Source: Flavobacterium panacagri
GTDB taxonomy: Bacteria; Bacteroidota; Bacteroidia; Flavobacteriales; Flavobacteriaceae
NCBI RefSeq assembly: GCF_030378165.1
Contig: NZ_CP119766.1
Location: 5,084,001 to 5,148,000, forward strand
DNA: 64,000 nucleotides
Reading direction: 5' to 3'
Shown here: positions 1 through 8,864 of the stretch, piece by piece
Position numbering within the stretch: position 1 is the stretch's first letter
How the letters are laid out: every line of letters begins with the position of its first letter
The notes under the pieces: generated by a model
The model's database searches: none
What the model saw: the letters and a program-made list of their open reading frames with translations, nothing else
What the model was told of the DNA's origin: nothing
Made by a program: the position numbers and the translations under genes

Positions 1-164
1 ATTCTGTAAATGGAGTTATGTTTAGCATGACTTTTACAGATAAAGCGACTATGATAAATCCAATTACTTTGTCTAATGGGAATAATGTTGCACAAATAAT
101 CGGTACAGATCATAAAGCGACCCTAAAATATATCGATCAAGGCGATTTTGAGTTGGTTGAATAG
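1..164 (+). CDS. 3' end of an unidentified protein (5' part outside window)
   Basis: An open frame runs from the window edge (first full codon at base 3) to a TAG at 162-164. It gives 53 residues ending in ...DQGDFELVE. There is no stop in frame, and a strong terminator hairpin follows about 40 bp later, which supports this as a true gene end. The visible part is rich in Thr, Asn and hydrophobic beta-type residues, with no membrane segment or recognisable motif. I cannot assign a family. It converges on the susD gene of the opposite strand. Confidence 0.6.
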   Translation, partial: SVNGVMFSMTFTDKATMINPITLSNGNNVAQIIGTDHKATLKYIDQGDFELVE

Positions 165-201
165 CTCAATTACAACTATTTTTTCCTTTTTGTAACACAA
201 T

Positions 202-238
202 AAAAAAGGGGCAGTTCAAAAGAATCGCCCCTTTTTTT
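202..238 (+). terminator. Rho-independent terminator of the left-edge gene
   Basis: Arms AAAAAAGGGGC (202-212) and GCCCCTTTTTT (227-237) form a stem with a 14-nt loop, followed by a T tract. The A-tract on the 5' side means it can also act on the opposite strand. Confidence 0.85.
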
Positions 239-396
239 GTTTCATCATTTTAGGCAAGATACCTTTTTACCGTAAAAAGCTGAGTCGTTTTAAAATATTT
301 TGTTTTATGGAACTGATAATAGTGTAAAAACATCTATTTCTAAATTTAAATCCAGCAATCAAAAAAGACTTAACTCTCTGTCTCCCAAAAACAGAA

Positions 397-426
397 AAAC
401 CTTGATTGAAAAGACAATCAAGGTTT
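397..426 (-). terminator. Rho-independent terminator after susD
   Basis: A perfect 12-bp stem, AAACCTTGATTG (397-408) with CAATCAAGGTTT (415-426), has a 6-nt loop. Read on the minus strand it is followed by T-rich sequence. It lies 25 bp beyond the susD stop codon and ends the lacI-susC-susD unit. Confidence 0.85.
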
Positions 427-451
427 AAAGGACGTTAGTAACTCTAAAATA

Positions 452-2017
452 CTATTTTACATCCCAGAAAATTTTGGTACTCAAATTATCATTTGCTTTA
501 ACAGCATTATAATTATCTGCATTATAAACACTTTCTGAATTTGGATATGTCCAGCGTGTTGGTGGTGTTTTTCTAATGGTACTAGTTTCATCTTCTTGAA
601 AAATAAGCACCGGTAGTTTCAATCTTCTCTGTTCAGCCCAAGCTTCATCTGCCTGCATTATATTATAGTGAATATATTTTTGGAATGCAATTAACTGTAA
701 TCGATCTGCGGCAGTTGTTGCTCCATCAAAATTTATATTTGTTATGTAAGCATTAATTTGTGCTGCCGTTGGTTCTGTGGTAGGTTTCCAAGTTAAAACA
801 TCAGCTTTATCACCCAATCTTACATAGTATTCAACTGATTGTCTGATTGCTTTTTCAAAATATGTTTTTGCTGTAACACCATTACCATTTCTTGAGTAAT
901 ATTCGGCTAAAATCAAATTCACTTCTGCAGCATTTATCAATGTTCCCGGCAGCCATTTGTTTCTGCTGATTACAGATCTGTTGTAAACTGCTATTTTACC
1001 ATCTACTAACAATTGTTGCTGCACTCCAGAAGTCAACGTTGGGTCAAGTCCTTCAAAAACTGTAGCTGTTTCTCCTTTTTCGAATAACCAAGCTTCACGA
1101 GGATCGCTGTTTGCATTCATATGATCGATCATAGGTTTTGGAGCCACATTATTGTACGCACCTTCCAAAGCATCAATAAAACCAGAAGTATCTAAATCAA
1201 TATCTTGAGTGTAAACTCTAAATGCAATGTTTTCTGCATTTTCATCTACAATTTTAGCTTCTGCAATAATTTCTGCAATTTCCGAATTTGCTCTGCTTGC
1301 TAAAGAAGGAACCGCAGAAACTCTGTTTAGAATTCTTAAACGCAAAGAGTTACAGTAATTTTTCCAGCTTGTTAAATCTCCTTTATTAATTAAATCCTGG
1401 TTTTTAAATTCCAAGTCCACTTTAGTAGACAAAGTAATAGAACTCAATTCGGCAGAAAAAGCTTTTAAATCATCCAATATCTTAACATAAAGCTCTGTTT
1501 GGTTATCATACTTGGGTGCTGCACTTGCGTAATTTCCTCCTGTAGTACCTATTTTACCCGCTTCTGAGAAAGGAATATCTCCAAAGTTGTCAACCATTTT
1601 TGCAGTATGATCATACAAATATATGGTCGAAGTTATGGTATAAATTCTGTTTTCTGTCTGTTCAGCCGTAGACAAAGAAGCCATCACTTTTTCTAATTCT
1701 CTATATTGTGTAATAAACTTATAATATCTTCCCCAACGATCATTAACAGCTGCTCCAGGAATGTAACGTCCTGTTGAGTTAACAAAACCATGCGCCTGAG
1801 TATAGGTTAATGATGTTGATCTAAGAACAGTATAATAATTCCAGTAGGAAGGAATTACGTCCTCAAAATTAATTTTCATGAATCCGGCAAACTGTTTGGG
1901 TACAGTCGTCGTCGTTACTTTAGACGGATCTCTATAGGCATCTTCAAATTTATCCTGCGAACAAGAGCCAAAGAAAACGGTAGCTGCTGCTAATGATATA
2001 TATAATATTTTTTTCAT
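452..2017 (-). CDS. SusD/RagB-family nutrient-binding lipoprotein (SusD-like_2 type)
   Basis: This is a 521-residue surface lipoprotein that would sit as a lid on the SusC channel encoded just upstream. A lipoprotein signal peptide is clear: a hydrophobic run ending FFGSC puts the lipidated cysteine at residue 19, followed by an acidic stretch typical of surface-exported Bacteroidota lipoproteins. The rest fits the SusD-like_2 subgroup, including the early DPS..T...P pattern and the late Trp-rich WAEQRRLKLPV region. The gene starts 24 bp after susC ends, so the two are cotranscribed. The substrate is unknown: there is no glycoside hydrolase or other degradative enzyme beside it, which is unusual for a complete utilisation locus. 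Confidence 0.92.
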   Translation of the reverse strand: MKKILYISLAAATVFFGSCSQDKFEDAYRDPSKVTTTTVPKQFAGFMKINFEDVIPSYWNYYTVLRSTSLTYTQAHGFVNSTGRYIPGAAVNDRWGRYYKFITQYRELEKVMASLSTAEQTENRIYTITSTIYLYDHTAKMVDNFGDIPFSEAGKIGTTGGNYASAAPKYDNQTELYVKILDDLKAFSAELSSITLSTKVDLEFKNQDLINKGDLTSWKNYCNSLRLRILNRVSAVPSLASRANSEIAEIIAEAKIVDENAENIAFRVYTQDIDLDTSGFIDALEGAYNNVAPKPMIDHMNANSDPREAWLFEKGETATVFEGLDPTLTSGVQQQLLVDGKIAVYNRSVISRNKWLPGTLINAAEVNLILAEYYSRNGNGVTAKTYFEKAIRQSVEYYVRLGDKADVLTWKPTTEPTAAQINAYITNINFDGATTAADRLQLIAFQKYIHYNIMQADEAWAEQRRLKLPVLIFQEDETSTIRKTPPTRWTYPNSESVYNADNYNAVKANDNLSTKIFWDVK

Positions 2018-2041
2018 GTCGTTATTATTTTAATTATACAA

Positions 2042-5000
2042 TTAGAAAGATGCTCTTATCATTGCTCCAAAACTTCTTGTAGATGGAGTTAAACCTGCAT
2101 TATTTACGTTTTGAGACCATCTTGATCCTGATGTAGTTGCTTCAGCATCCATGTCTTTAATTGTTCTGTAGAAATACAATAAGTTACGTCCAAAAACAGA
2201 AAAAGTTAATTTAGAAGCCCCTATTTTATCTGCCCATAATTTTGGCATGCTATAAGCCAATGAAACTTCTCTTAATTTAACGTAGTTGTTCTTTTGAATA
2301 TACAAATCATATCGAGAGCTGCTGTATTGAGGTCCTCCCCAATTGTAAGTCATATTATAATAACCTGCCTGAGAAATTACGTTTGTATTGACAGAACCAT
2401 CAGCCAATACACCTTCCATCAACATACCATCACGGTAAAGTGTCTGTCCACTAGGACCACTAGTTGCGCTGTTATCAACCTGTACTCCTTTTGCTCCATC
2501 CATATAATAGGTTAAACCTCCACGCTCATTTGTACTATATTTCAAACTTTCTTCTGTTAACCCTCTTGAAGTCATCCAGTTTACACCAGTTGGCATCAAA
2601 TAGCCACCATAAGAATAATCTACATTGACATCTAGTGTCACATTTTTATAAGTAAAAGAGTTTAATAAACCACCTACACCTTTAGGAGTTACTGTACCGT
2701 ATTTCTCCCATTTATCACCATCAATCATGTAATATCCATCAGAATCTACCATTTTATTGCCGCTTGCATCAGTTTTAACTGGGTGTGCATAAATTCCTCC
2801 CATTGACTCACCTACCACTGATTTCAGCTGCGCTGCAGAACCATCATAATCAGCGTGTAATAATTCACTAGCACCGTTTGCTAATTTTACAATTTTATTG
2901 ATGTTTTTAGCCCAGTTTAAAGTAACATCCCATGAAAAATTTTGCGTTCTAAAAGGAGAACCTGTCAAAGCAACTTCAAATCCTTTATTGCTTAATTCCC
3001 CAACATTCGCTAAAATAGAAGTCGCTCCTGTTGTTGGTGCTAATGTTAAATTAAGAATCTGATCTTTGATTGTGGCATTGTAGTAAGAGAAATCCAACCC
3101 TAATCTTCTGTCAAAGAATTTAGTTTCAAAACCTAATTCGTATTCTGTTTTCATTTCTGGCTTAATTCCTTCATTTCCATATTCTGCCGGAGATGTGGTA
3201 ATCAATACAGGAGTTGTAGTTCCTTGATTTCCTAATGAAGTCTGGCTAAAAGCAATATTAGCAGCATAACGATCTGGATAATTACCTACAATACCCCATG
3301 AACCACGCATTTTTGCATAGCTGATAAACTCTGGCAATTCAAAAGCTTCAGATAAAACAAAACTTGAATTAACAGAAGGATAAGTAAAGGCATTGTTATT
3401 TGGATTCATAGTCGAAGTTCTGTCTCTTCTAATAGTTCCTTCAACAAATAAATAGTTTCTAAAGCTTCCGCTCAACGTTCCGAAAACAGCATCTTTTATT
3501 ACTTCATATTTTGAAGAAGTACTTGTTGGTACATTTATAGAAGAGTTCATGTCGTACCATCCTTCAACACTTAAACCTCCATTAGTTGAACGTCCTAATA
3601 ATTTCCCTGTTTCTTGTGAACCTGAATAACCAAGGACAGCAGTTAAATTAAAATCATCAGTAAGCTGTTTATTATAAGTTAATAATAAGTCTCCGTAAAG
3701 AATATTGTAATCTTGAGAATCGAGCAAATATGAACCTGAACGATCTCCTCCAAATTGATAAATTAAAGGTACTTCTACCGGATTTTTTGATTCTATATTT
3801 ACCGAAGTTAAATCTGTAGAAACACGCCCTCGTAATGACAAATCTTTCATAATTGTCAATGTTTCGGTAATACTGGCAATCATACGGTTTGTAATTTCAT
3901 CTTGCTGTTTGGCATTTATATTCCAGAAATAATCACCAATATCTGCTTTGAAACCATTACGGATAATGTTTTCATCAGGTGTTAAACTTTGATTTGTTCC
4001 TGTAACATATTTATATCCTAAACTTGTTTTGTATTTTGCCTTGTACCAATCTCCATTGTCAAAAGGGCTTAGCATACCTGTAAAGTTGTTTACCAAACGA
4101 TCCATCGCAAAAGTACGATTGTGGACATCTTGATTCATATAACTTACAATAACATCTGTCTTTAAGCTTCTTCCTGTTTTGAACGAGGCGTTTAGGTTAA
4201 ATGTATTTTTTTTGTTTTTATTCCCCATGCTTAAACCTTCAGATTCTGTATGGGTATATGAAAAACGAATATTACTGTTGTCTCCACTGCTAGAAATTGC
4301 AAAATTTGTAGTGGCATCCCATGCATTTTGAAACAGGTTTTTATATCCATTTTTCTGAGCCGAATATGGACGAACTACTCCATCCCATGACATAATTGGC
4401 TGTCCGTCAAACCATGGGCCAAAGTTATTAGTACTTGCAGAAACACCTCTCGTATCGGCAATACCATCACCATTGGTATCATAATGAGCAAAACCGTCTG
4501 GTGCTAAATATCCTGTTGAATAGTTTGCATTAGTCCATCCTGGTCCTCTTTCGTACTGAAATCTTGGCAAATAGGCAATCTCATTATTAGAGTAGCTGGT
4601 GCTGAAATCAAAACCTAAACCTTTTTTTCCTTTACCAGATTTAGAGGTAATCAATACAACTCCATTTACAGCCTCTGAACCATATAATGCTGCTGCAGAA
4701 GCTCCCTTAAGAATAGAGATGTTCTCAATATCTTCAGGATTGATATCTGCCAGACCATTATTCTTAACACGCTGCTGGTTCCAGTAATCATTATTATTTA
4801 CTTCACCATCACGAATAGGCACACCATCCAGAACTATCAATGGCTGATTTTTACCTGTGATTGAGTTTAATCCACGTATCTGAATATTGATTGCTCCCGC
4901 TCCTCCAGGGGTAGAAGTTATTCGAACACCTGGCGCCTTACCATATAATGAATTGGCAATAGTTGGCGAAGCTGTTTTGGTAATAGCATCAGCTTTAATC

Positions 5001-5371
5001 GTGCTGGTAGCATAACCAATTGATTTGTTTTTCTTAGATTGTCCTAAAGCCGTAACAGTAAGACCTTCAAGTTCATTGGTCTCTCCAGCCAATTTAACTT
5101 TCATTCCGTCAACAGCTTTTAATTCAACTGTTTTATATCCTAAAGAGCTGATGATAATAGTAGCACCTTCTTTTACTGAAATTTGAAATCTTCCATCGAA
5201 ATCTGTACCTACTTCCTGTTTCGTTCCTTTTTCCTTAATGGTTGCAGAAGGAACAGGAAGATTTGTGTTATCTATAATTATTCCCGATATTGTCTTGTTT
5301 TGAGCATGTGTCTCTTGAAAGCACAGTACTGCTAGAAAAACTAACAATACTTCATATAACAGTTTTTTCAT
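2042..5371 (-). CDS. SusC/RagA-family TonB-linked outer membrane transporter
   Basis: A 1109-residue TonB-dependent transporter. Order: signal peptide (1-23), CarboxypepD_reg-like domain (about 28-110, ISGIIIDNTNLPVPSATI and a GYK strand), TonB plug (about 120-245, with LIVLDGVPI and the characteristic ILKGASAAALYGSEAVNG segment), then a large beta-barrel ending in aromatic ..GAMIRASF. No N-terminal STN domain is present, so it should not signal to an ECF sigma factor, unlike the second SusC in this window. Regulation instead seems to rest on the LacI protein encoded upstream, whose probable operators lie at 5585-5610. The substrate is not predictable from sequence alone. Confidence 0.95.
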   Translation of the reverse strand: MKKLLYEVLLVFLAVLCFQETHAQNKTISGIIIDNTNLPVPSATIKEKGTKQEVGTDFDGRFQISVKEGATIIISSLGYKTVELKAVDGMKVKLAGETNELEGLTVTALGQSKKNKSIGYATSTIKADAITKTASPTIANSLYGKAPGVRITSTPGGAGAINIQIRGLNSITGKNQPLIVLDGVPIRDGEVNNNDYWNQQRVKNNGLADINPEDIENISILKGASAAALYGSEAVNGVVLITSKSGKGKKGLGFDFSTSYSNNEIAYLPRFQYERGPGWTNANYSTGYLAPDGFAHYDTNGDGIADTRGVSASTNNFGPWFDGQPIMSWDGVVRPYSAQKNGYKNLFQNAWDATTNFAISSSGDNSNIRFSYTHTESEGLSMGNKNKKNTFNLNASFKTGRSLKTDVIVSYMNQDVHNRTFAMDRLVNNFTGMLSPFDNGDWYKAKYKTSLGYKYVTGTNQSLTPDENIIRNGFKADIGDYFWNINAKQQDEITNRMIASITETLTIMKDLSLRGRVSTDLTSVNIESKNPVEVPLIYQFGGDRSGSYLLDSQDYNILYGDLLLTYNKQLTDDFNLTAVLGYSGSQETGKLLGRSTNGGLSVEGWYDMNSSINVPTSTSSKYEVIKDAVFGTLSGSFRNYLFVEGTIRRDRTSTMNPNNNAFTYPSVNSSFVLSEAFELPEFISYAKMRGSWGIVGNYPDRYAANIAFSQTSLGNQGTTTPVLITTSPAEYGNEGIKPEMKTEYELGFETKFFDRRLGLDFSYYNATIKDQILNLTLAPTTGATSILANVGELSNKGFEVALTGSPFRTQNFSWDVTLNWAKNINKIVKLANGASELLHADYDGSAAQLKSVVGESMGGIYAHPVKTDASGNKMVDSDGYYMIDGDKWEKYGTVTPKGVGGLLNSFTYKNVTLDVNVDYSYGGYLMPTGVNWMTSRGLTEESLKYSTNERGGLTYYMDGAKGVQVDNSATSGPSGQTLYRDGMLMEGVLADGSVNTNVISQAGYYNMTYNWGGPQYSSSRYDLYIQKNNYVKLREVSLAYSMPKLWADKIGASKLTFSVFGRNLLYFYRTIKDMDAEATTSGSRWSQNVNNAGLTPSTRSFGAMIRASF

Positions 5372-5584
5372 GTTAATTTGGTTTAATTTGAATTGGTTTG
5401 TTTGGTTATTAATTTTTAGAAACTCTTCTGTTCTTCAGAAGAATAAAGCAGCATTTTCAAATTACTTCTACTCCCTAGAAATTGTAATTATTATTTTGCG
5501 GTTTCTGTAATTCTTTATTTTTTTTCCATAAGCAACTGTTTTTATTGGTGATTAATAATTTAAAAATTGGCGTATAAAAGTCTG

Positions 5585-5610
5585 CTAAATCGATTTAGTA
5601 AATCGATTTA
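5585..5610. promoter_or_regulatory. Tandem LacI-type palindromic operators before susC
   Basis: CTAAATCGATTTAG (5585-5598) is a perfect 14-bp palindrome and TAAATCGATTTA (5599-5610) a perfect 12-bp one, with centres 13 bp apart. Their central CG dyad is typical of LacI-family sites. They sit between lacI and susC, about 215 bp before the susC start codon, and the same 12-mer recurs before lacI at 6701-6712. Confidence 0.75.
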
Positions 5611-5634
5611 GTAATTGCATTAAAAAAAAATTAT

Positions 5635-6645
5635 TTAAACGGATTCTCTGATAATAAGGTTTCCCTTTTTCTTTTCCTTGACTGTCACAAAATCTTTTCT
5701 GCTGACCATCTGTTCCATTAATAATCCAACAGCCATTTTTCCAATCTCTTCGATTGGCTGTGCTAAAACAGTTATTGGAGGTGAATGAAGCCTAAAACTA
5801 TCGTGATCATCAAAACTGATTACTGCTTTATCCATCGGAATTTTAAGCCCTAGATTCCTAAAAGACTGCAGTCCAGCAAGCAGCAAATAATTTGCTCCAA
5901 AAAGAACCGCATCGATTTCAGGTTTATGCATTAAAAATTTACTGATTGTCTCAATACGTTTAGCTTCACTTAAATGATAATCCATATCAAGAATTCTAGA
6001 TTCATCATATAAACCAGCTATCTGCAATGTTTTACTATATCCCTGCTTTCTTAAACTCATTTGAATTAACTGCGAATAATTGGTCACAAAAGCAATTTTA
6101 GTAAATCCTTTCTCCAAGAGATACTCTACAGCTGTTTGCGCTCCTTCTTCGTTATCAAGAACAACATGACACACTTCTTGGTCTTCAAAATAGCTATCCG
6201 CCAGAACAACAGGACATTTTAGTTTAATTAAATACTCTATTACTTCCCTCATTTTTTCGGTAGGAGTTACAATAAATCCATCTACATTAGCCTGTAGTAA
6301 ACTTTGGACAAGATCCTCTGCACGTTTATCATCTCCTTCGGTACTGCAATAAAAAACTCTGTAATTTAGCTCAGCAGCTTGTTTTTCTATTATTCTTGCT
6401 AAATCTGAAAAAAAAGGATTTGAAATATCTTCAACAATCAAACCTATAGATCTTGTTTTGCCAGTACGCAGGCTACTAGCGATCATGTTAGGCTTAAATT
6501 TCATTTCTTCACTGACTTTAAAAACTTTTTCTATTACTTCTCCGCTGATCCCTTTGCTCTCTCCCTTTTTATTAAGAACAAACGAAACGGTCGTAACAGA
6601 TACATCTGCGGCTTTGGCGATATCTTTTATCGTAATCCTTTTCAC
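5635..6645 (-). CDS. LacI-family transcriptional regulator
   Basis: A 336-residue regulator of normal LacI/GalR length. The N-terminal HTH reads TIKDIAKAADVSVTTVSFVLN (residues 5-25), followed by the hinge helix region NMIASSLRTGKT (about 54-65) and the start of the effector domain, SIGLIVEDISNPFFSDL. The C-terminal periplasmic-binding-protein-like domain has the usual VISFDDHD and ITVLAQPIEEIG segments that contact sugar ligands in the family. It precedes susC-susD on the same strand, and identical palindromes lie before its own start and before susC. It therefore probably controls itself and the transporter in response to a sugar-like inducer. The inducer cannot be named. Confidence 0.95.
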   Translation of the reverse strand: MKRITIKDIAKAADVSVTTVSFVLNKKGESKGISGEVIEKVFKVSEEMKFKPNMIASSLRTGKTRSIGLIVEDISNPFFSDLARIIEKQAAELNYRVFYCSTEGDDKRAEDLVQSLLQANVDGFIVTPTEKMREVIEYLIKLKCPVVLADSYFEDQEVCHVVLDNEEGAQTAVEYLLEKGFTKIAFVTNYSQLIQMSLRKQGYSKTLQIAGLYDESRILDMDYHLSEAKRIETISKFLMHKPEIDAVLFGANYLLLAGLQSFRNLGLKIPMDKAVISFDDHDSFRLHSPPITVLAQPIEEIGKMAVGLLMEQMVSRKDFVTVKEKKKGNLIIRESV

Positions 6646-7431
6646 AAATTGTTAATTTTATATTAAATTTCAGTGAATCATGTTAAACAAATATATATAT
6701 TAAATCGATTTACAAAACCTCTTTAGAATATTTTTTCATAGAAAAAAGCTTTGTTTTTAACTTTATAATTCAACATTTCTCTCTTAAAGCTCATTAATAC
6801 TGACATTAATTCATTTTACTAAGAGGAAAAATTTTCATAAAAAAAGCATAAATTAACATTTTTTTGTTTTAAAAAAATTTTACTAAATCCCTTTGTTTTC
6901 CATGGATTACAGCATATATTTTTTGCATTAAACAGACTTAAAATGTTGTTCAAAGTTTAAAAAATGTTATTCGTCTAAATTTCATTCGAAAAAAGATCAA
7001 AAGTTGTTCGTTAGTAATATTGAACTGTTTTTGAAACCAATTTTCAACTTTTTGACAAAAAAACGTCTGACTTTTCGAAATTTTAAAAAAAAAACTGAAG
7101 TTGTCAATGTAATTGTTGGAATAAAAAACAAAGAAAAATCTTATAGAAACGCTTTTATTTTAAACATGTTATGAAATAATAAAAATGCTCAAAAAGTGAA
7201 AAATAGAACTGTTTAATACTTAGACAAAACTTAATTAAAAAAAAATCCTCCATTGAAAAAATTTTCTTATAAAAACAAGTATAAATACCTGACTTGAAAA
7301 CAGATATTTGTCTTAATTTTAAAGATCGGATTGTAGTACGTTTCTAACAATACATCTATATTCAATCCCATACGACAAAAGCATTCTTAAAGTTTTATTA
7401 GTGAGCAATAATAATTTAAAAAGCAGAAGTT
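6646..7431. other. Long AT-rich intergenic region
   Basis: About 790 bp between the divergent lacI and NADP-binding oxidoreductase genes. Apart from the operator at 6701-6712, I see poly-A/T-rich DNA with no open frame of coding character on either strand, no convincing hairpin terminator and no full TTG/TAnnTTTG promoter. It must hold promoters for both flanking genes. Confidence 0.5.
6701..6712. promoter_or_regulatory. LacI-type operator before lacI (autoregulation)
   Basis: TAAATCGATTTA is a perfect palindrome identical to the second site before susC. It lies 56 bp upstream of the lacI start codon, just beyond an ATATATATAT run, in a position suited to autoregulation. Confidence 0.7.
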
Positions 7432-8040
7432 ATGAAAATTGGAATCATTGGAATCAGCAGTCTTACTCTAGAATTAGCCTGCAGAGCAGCACAAGCAGGT
7501 TATGAAGTCATTATAAACAATCCCAGAGGAGGAAGTCTTATCAAGGAGGTTGTTAAAACAATGGGAAATAAAGCAAGAATTGGAACACTTGAGGAATCTG
7601 CAGATGCGGAAATAGTTATACTGTTTCTTCCAAAAGATGATTTAGAAAATGTTTTAAAGTCTCTTCCTGACATGTCCGGAAAAATCGTAGTGCATACCAG
7701 CGGGTTAATTTTTGATCCTCATTTACTGCTGTCGGGCATTACAAATGCTATGACCTATAAAATAACAGCTTCACTTCTTCCAGAGGCTCATGTTGTAAAA
7801 TTATTCAATCCAATCGAAACTAAACCAAGACAGATTCCCGCAACACAAGAAAACAGAGAAGATATTTTTTACATTGCTGACGATACAAACTCTAGAAATG
7901 TTATAAGAACTTTTCTAAAAAAACTTCATTATCTTCCTATTGATCTGTCGGCTAGATTCCATCTGTATAATAAAGGACTAAATTTAAAAAACTTCGTTAA
8001 TCCATTGGCAGTTAGACCTTTAAAAAACAGTCCTAACTAG
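7432..8040 (+). CDS. NADP-binding oxidoreductase (F420-dependent NADP reductase-like)
   Basis: 202 residues, essentially one Rossmann domain. It starts MKIGIIGISSLTLELACRAA, a dinucleotide-binding beta-alpha-beta unit in which the usual GxGxxG is altered to GIIGISSL. Then come a second strand ending INNPRGG, typical of NADP(H) preference, the strand AEIVILFLPKDDLENVL, and GKIVVHTSG. Length and order match the N-terminal-domain-only NADP oxidoreductase, coenzyme F420-dependent family. Flavobacteria do not make F420, so the physiological partner is unknown. The gene stands alone between two long AT-rich gaps. The start is supported by the glycine motif lying immediately after the Met. Confidence 0.7.
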   Translation: MKIGIIGISSLTLELACRAAQAGYEVIINNPRGGSLIKEVVKTMGNKARIGTLEESADAEIVILFLPKDDLENVLKSLPDMSGKIVVHTSGLIFDPHLLLSGITNAMTYKITASLLPEAHVVKLFNPIETKPRQIPATQENREDIFYIADDTNSRNVIRTFLKKLHYLPIDLSARFHLYNKGLNLKNFVNPLAVRPLKNSPN

Positions 8041-8103
8041 TCAATTTCTTATGTAATTACAAATTTGAAAAGATGCGCTTTTACAGTGCAACTTAGCTTT
8101 CAT

Positions 8104-8145
8104 AACGATTCGATTTTGTCTGCAACACGACACAATTGAATCGTT
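8104..8145 (+). terminator. Weak hairpin, possible terminator after the oxidoreductase gene
   Basis: AACGATTC (8104-8111) pairs with GAATCGTT (8138-8145), with partial extension of the stem into the loop. Only a short T/A run follows, so termination is doubtful. Confidence 0.3.
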
Positions 8146-8542
8146 TTAAAACGTGCCCTAGAGTAACACTAAATCTGTTTAAACTTTTATCTCGTTTTTT
8201 TTAAATTCTCTCGTTGATCCAAATGCCGCGTTTTTCGTTTCTCCCGCTATAAATTAATAGGCCGCGTCAATTTGTGCCCCAGCGCTTGATTCTCTCATGA
8301 TCAACACGAAAATATCTTATCTTCATTACCTCATCTACTCAGTACGAATCCTAATTTGATGGATTATTTCCTGAAGAAATATATATTTTGGATAACTGCA
8401 ACCTTTAATATTCATCTTTAAAAAGTGTTCTAAAAGTCATAATCTAGATGTAAAAGATCTTATTGAACTGTATGCCTAGTTAAAAAACTTTGTGGCAAAA
8501 TTTGAGATGATTTGAATAAAAACAATAAAGCTTCTAATAAAT

Positions 8543-8629
8543 TTACGAAATAACGTAAATCAAAAAAGACTTCAAAAACCTTCAATCCTTTATAAACAAA
8601 GACATTAACTCATACGGCATATTGTTTGA
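8543..8629 (+). promoter_or_regulatory. Palindromic upstream site plus sigma54-like promoter of the hydrolase gene
   Basis: TTACGAAATAACGTAA (8543-8558) is an imperfect 16-bp palindrome shared with two other promoters of the island. GG at 8616-8617 begins CGGCATATTGTTTGAA, which matches the sigma54 -24 box (GGCA) and the TTTG part of the -12 box but has A where C is expected. The palindrome-to-GG distance is 58 bp, against 56 and 57 bp at the sister sites. An alternative reading is a degenerate -7 element, TA-N3-TTTG. Confidence 0.55.
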
Positions 8630-8715
8630 AAATACTGTACCGAAAATATTCTTAATCTAAAAATATGAGGACAGTACTTAGAAAAAAACTGCAAAAAATG
8701 AGATTACTCTTTTTC

Positions 8716-8731
8716 TTAATCTACATTAATC
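8716..8731. repeat. TTAATC direct repeat with 10-bp period
   Basis: TTAATC-TACA-TTAATC lies inside TTTCTTAATCTACATTAATC. The same 20-mer with two changes occurs at 22478-22497, before the dioxygenase gene. One-turn spacing of direct repeats suggests a regulator box. Confidence 0.35.
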
Positions 8732-8864
8732 AACAAACTTTCATTCCCGCTATAAGTTTGTAAAAAAAAATCAACAACATCTGTTAAATCAAAAATCAGA
8801 TTTAATTCAAGTAACAATTTAAAATATTTATACATAACATTTATTAATCCAAAACCACATTAAG

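Larger units (their letters stand above)
8041..8864. other. Long intergenic region with stress-type upstream elements
   Basis: About 820 bp. It holds a weak hairpin at 8104-8145, a locally GC-richer patch (about 8215-8300) that encodes nothing I recognise, the 16-bp palindrome with sigma54-like element (8543-8629) and the TTAATC direct repeat (8716-8731). The 10-mer CCCGCTATAA occurs twice, at 8243 and 8746. I found no convincing small gene. Confidence 0.5.

Noticed and set aside
5440..5475. GTAATTTG on the minus strand as a -7 promoter element of susC
   Set aside because: It lacks the TA of TAnnTTTG, and no TTG stands at the proper distance.
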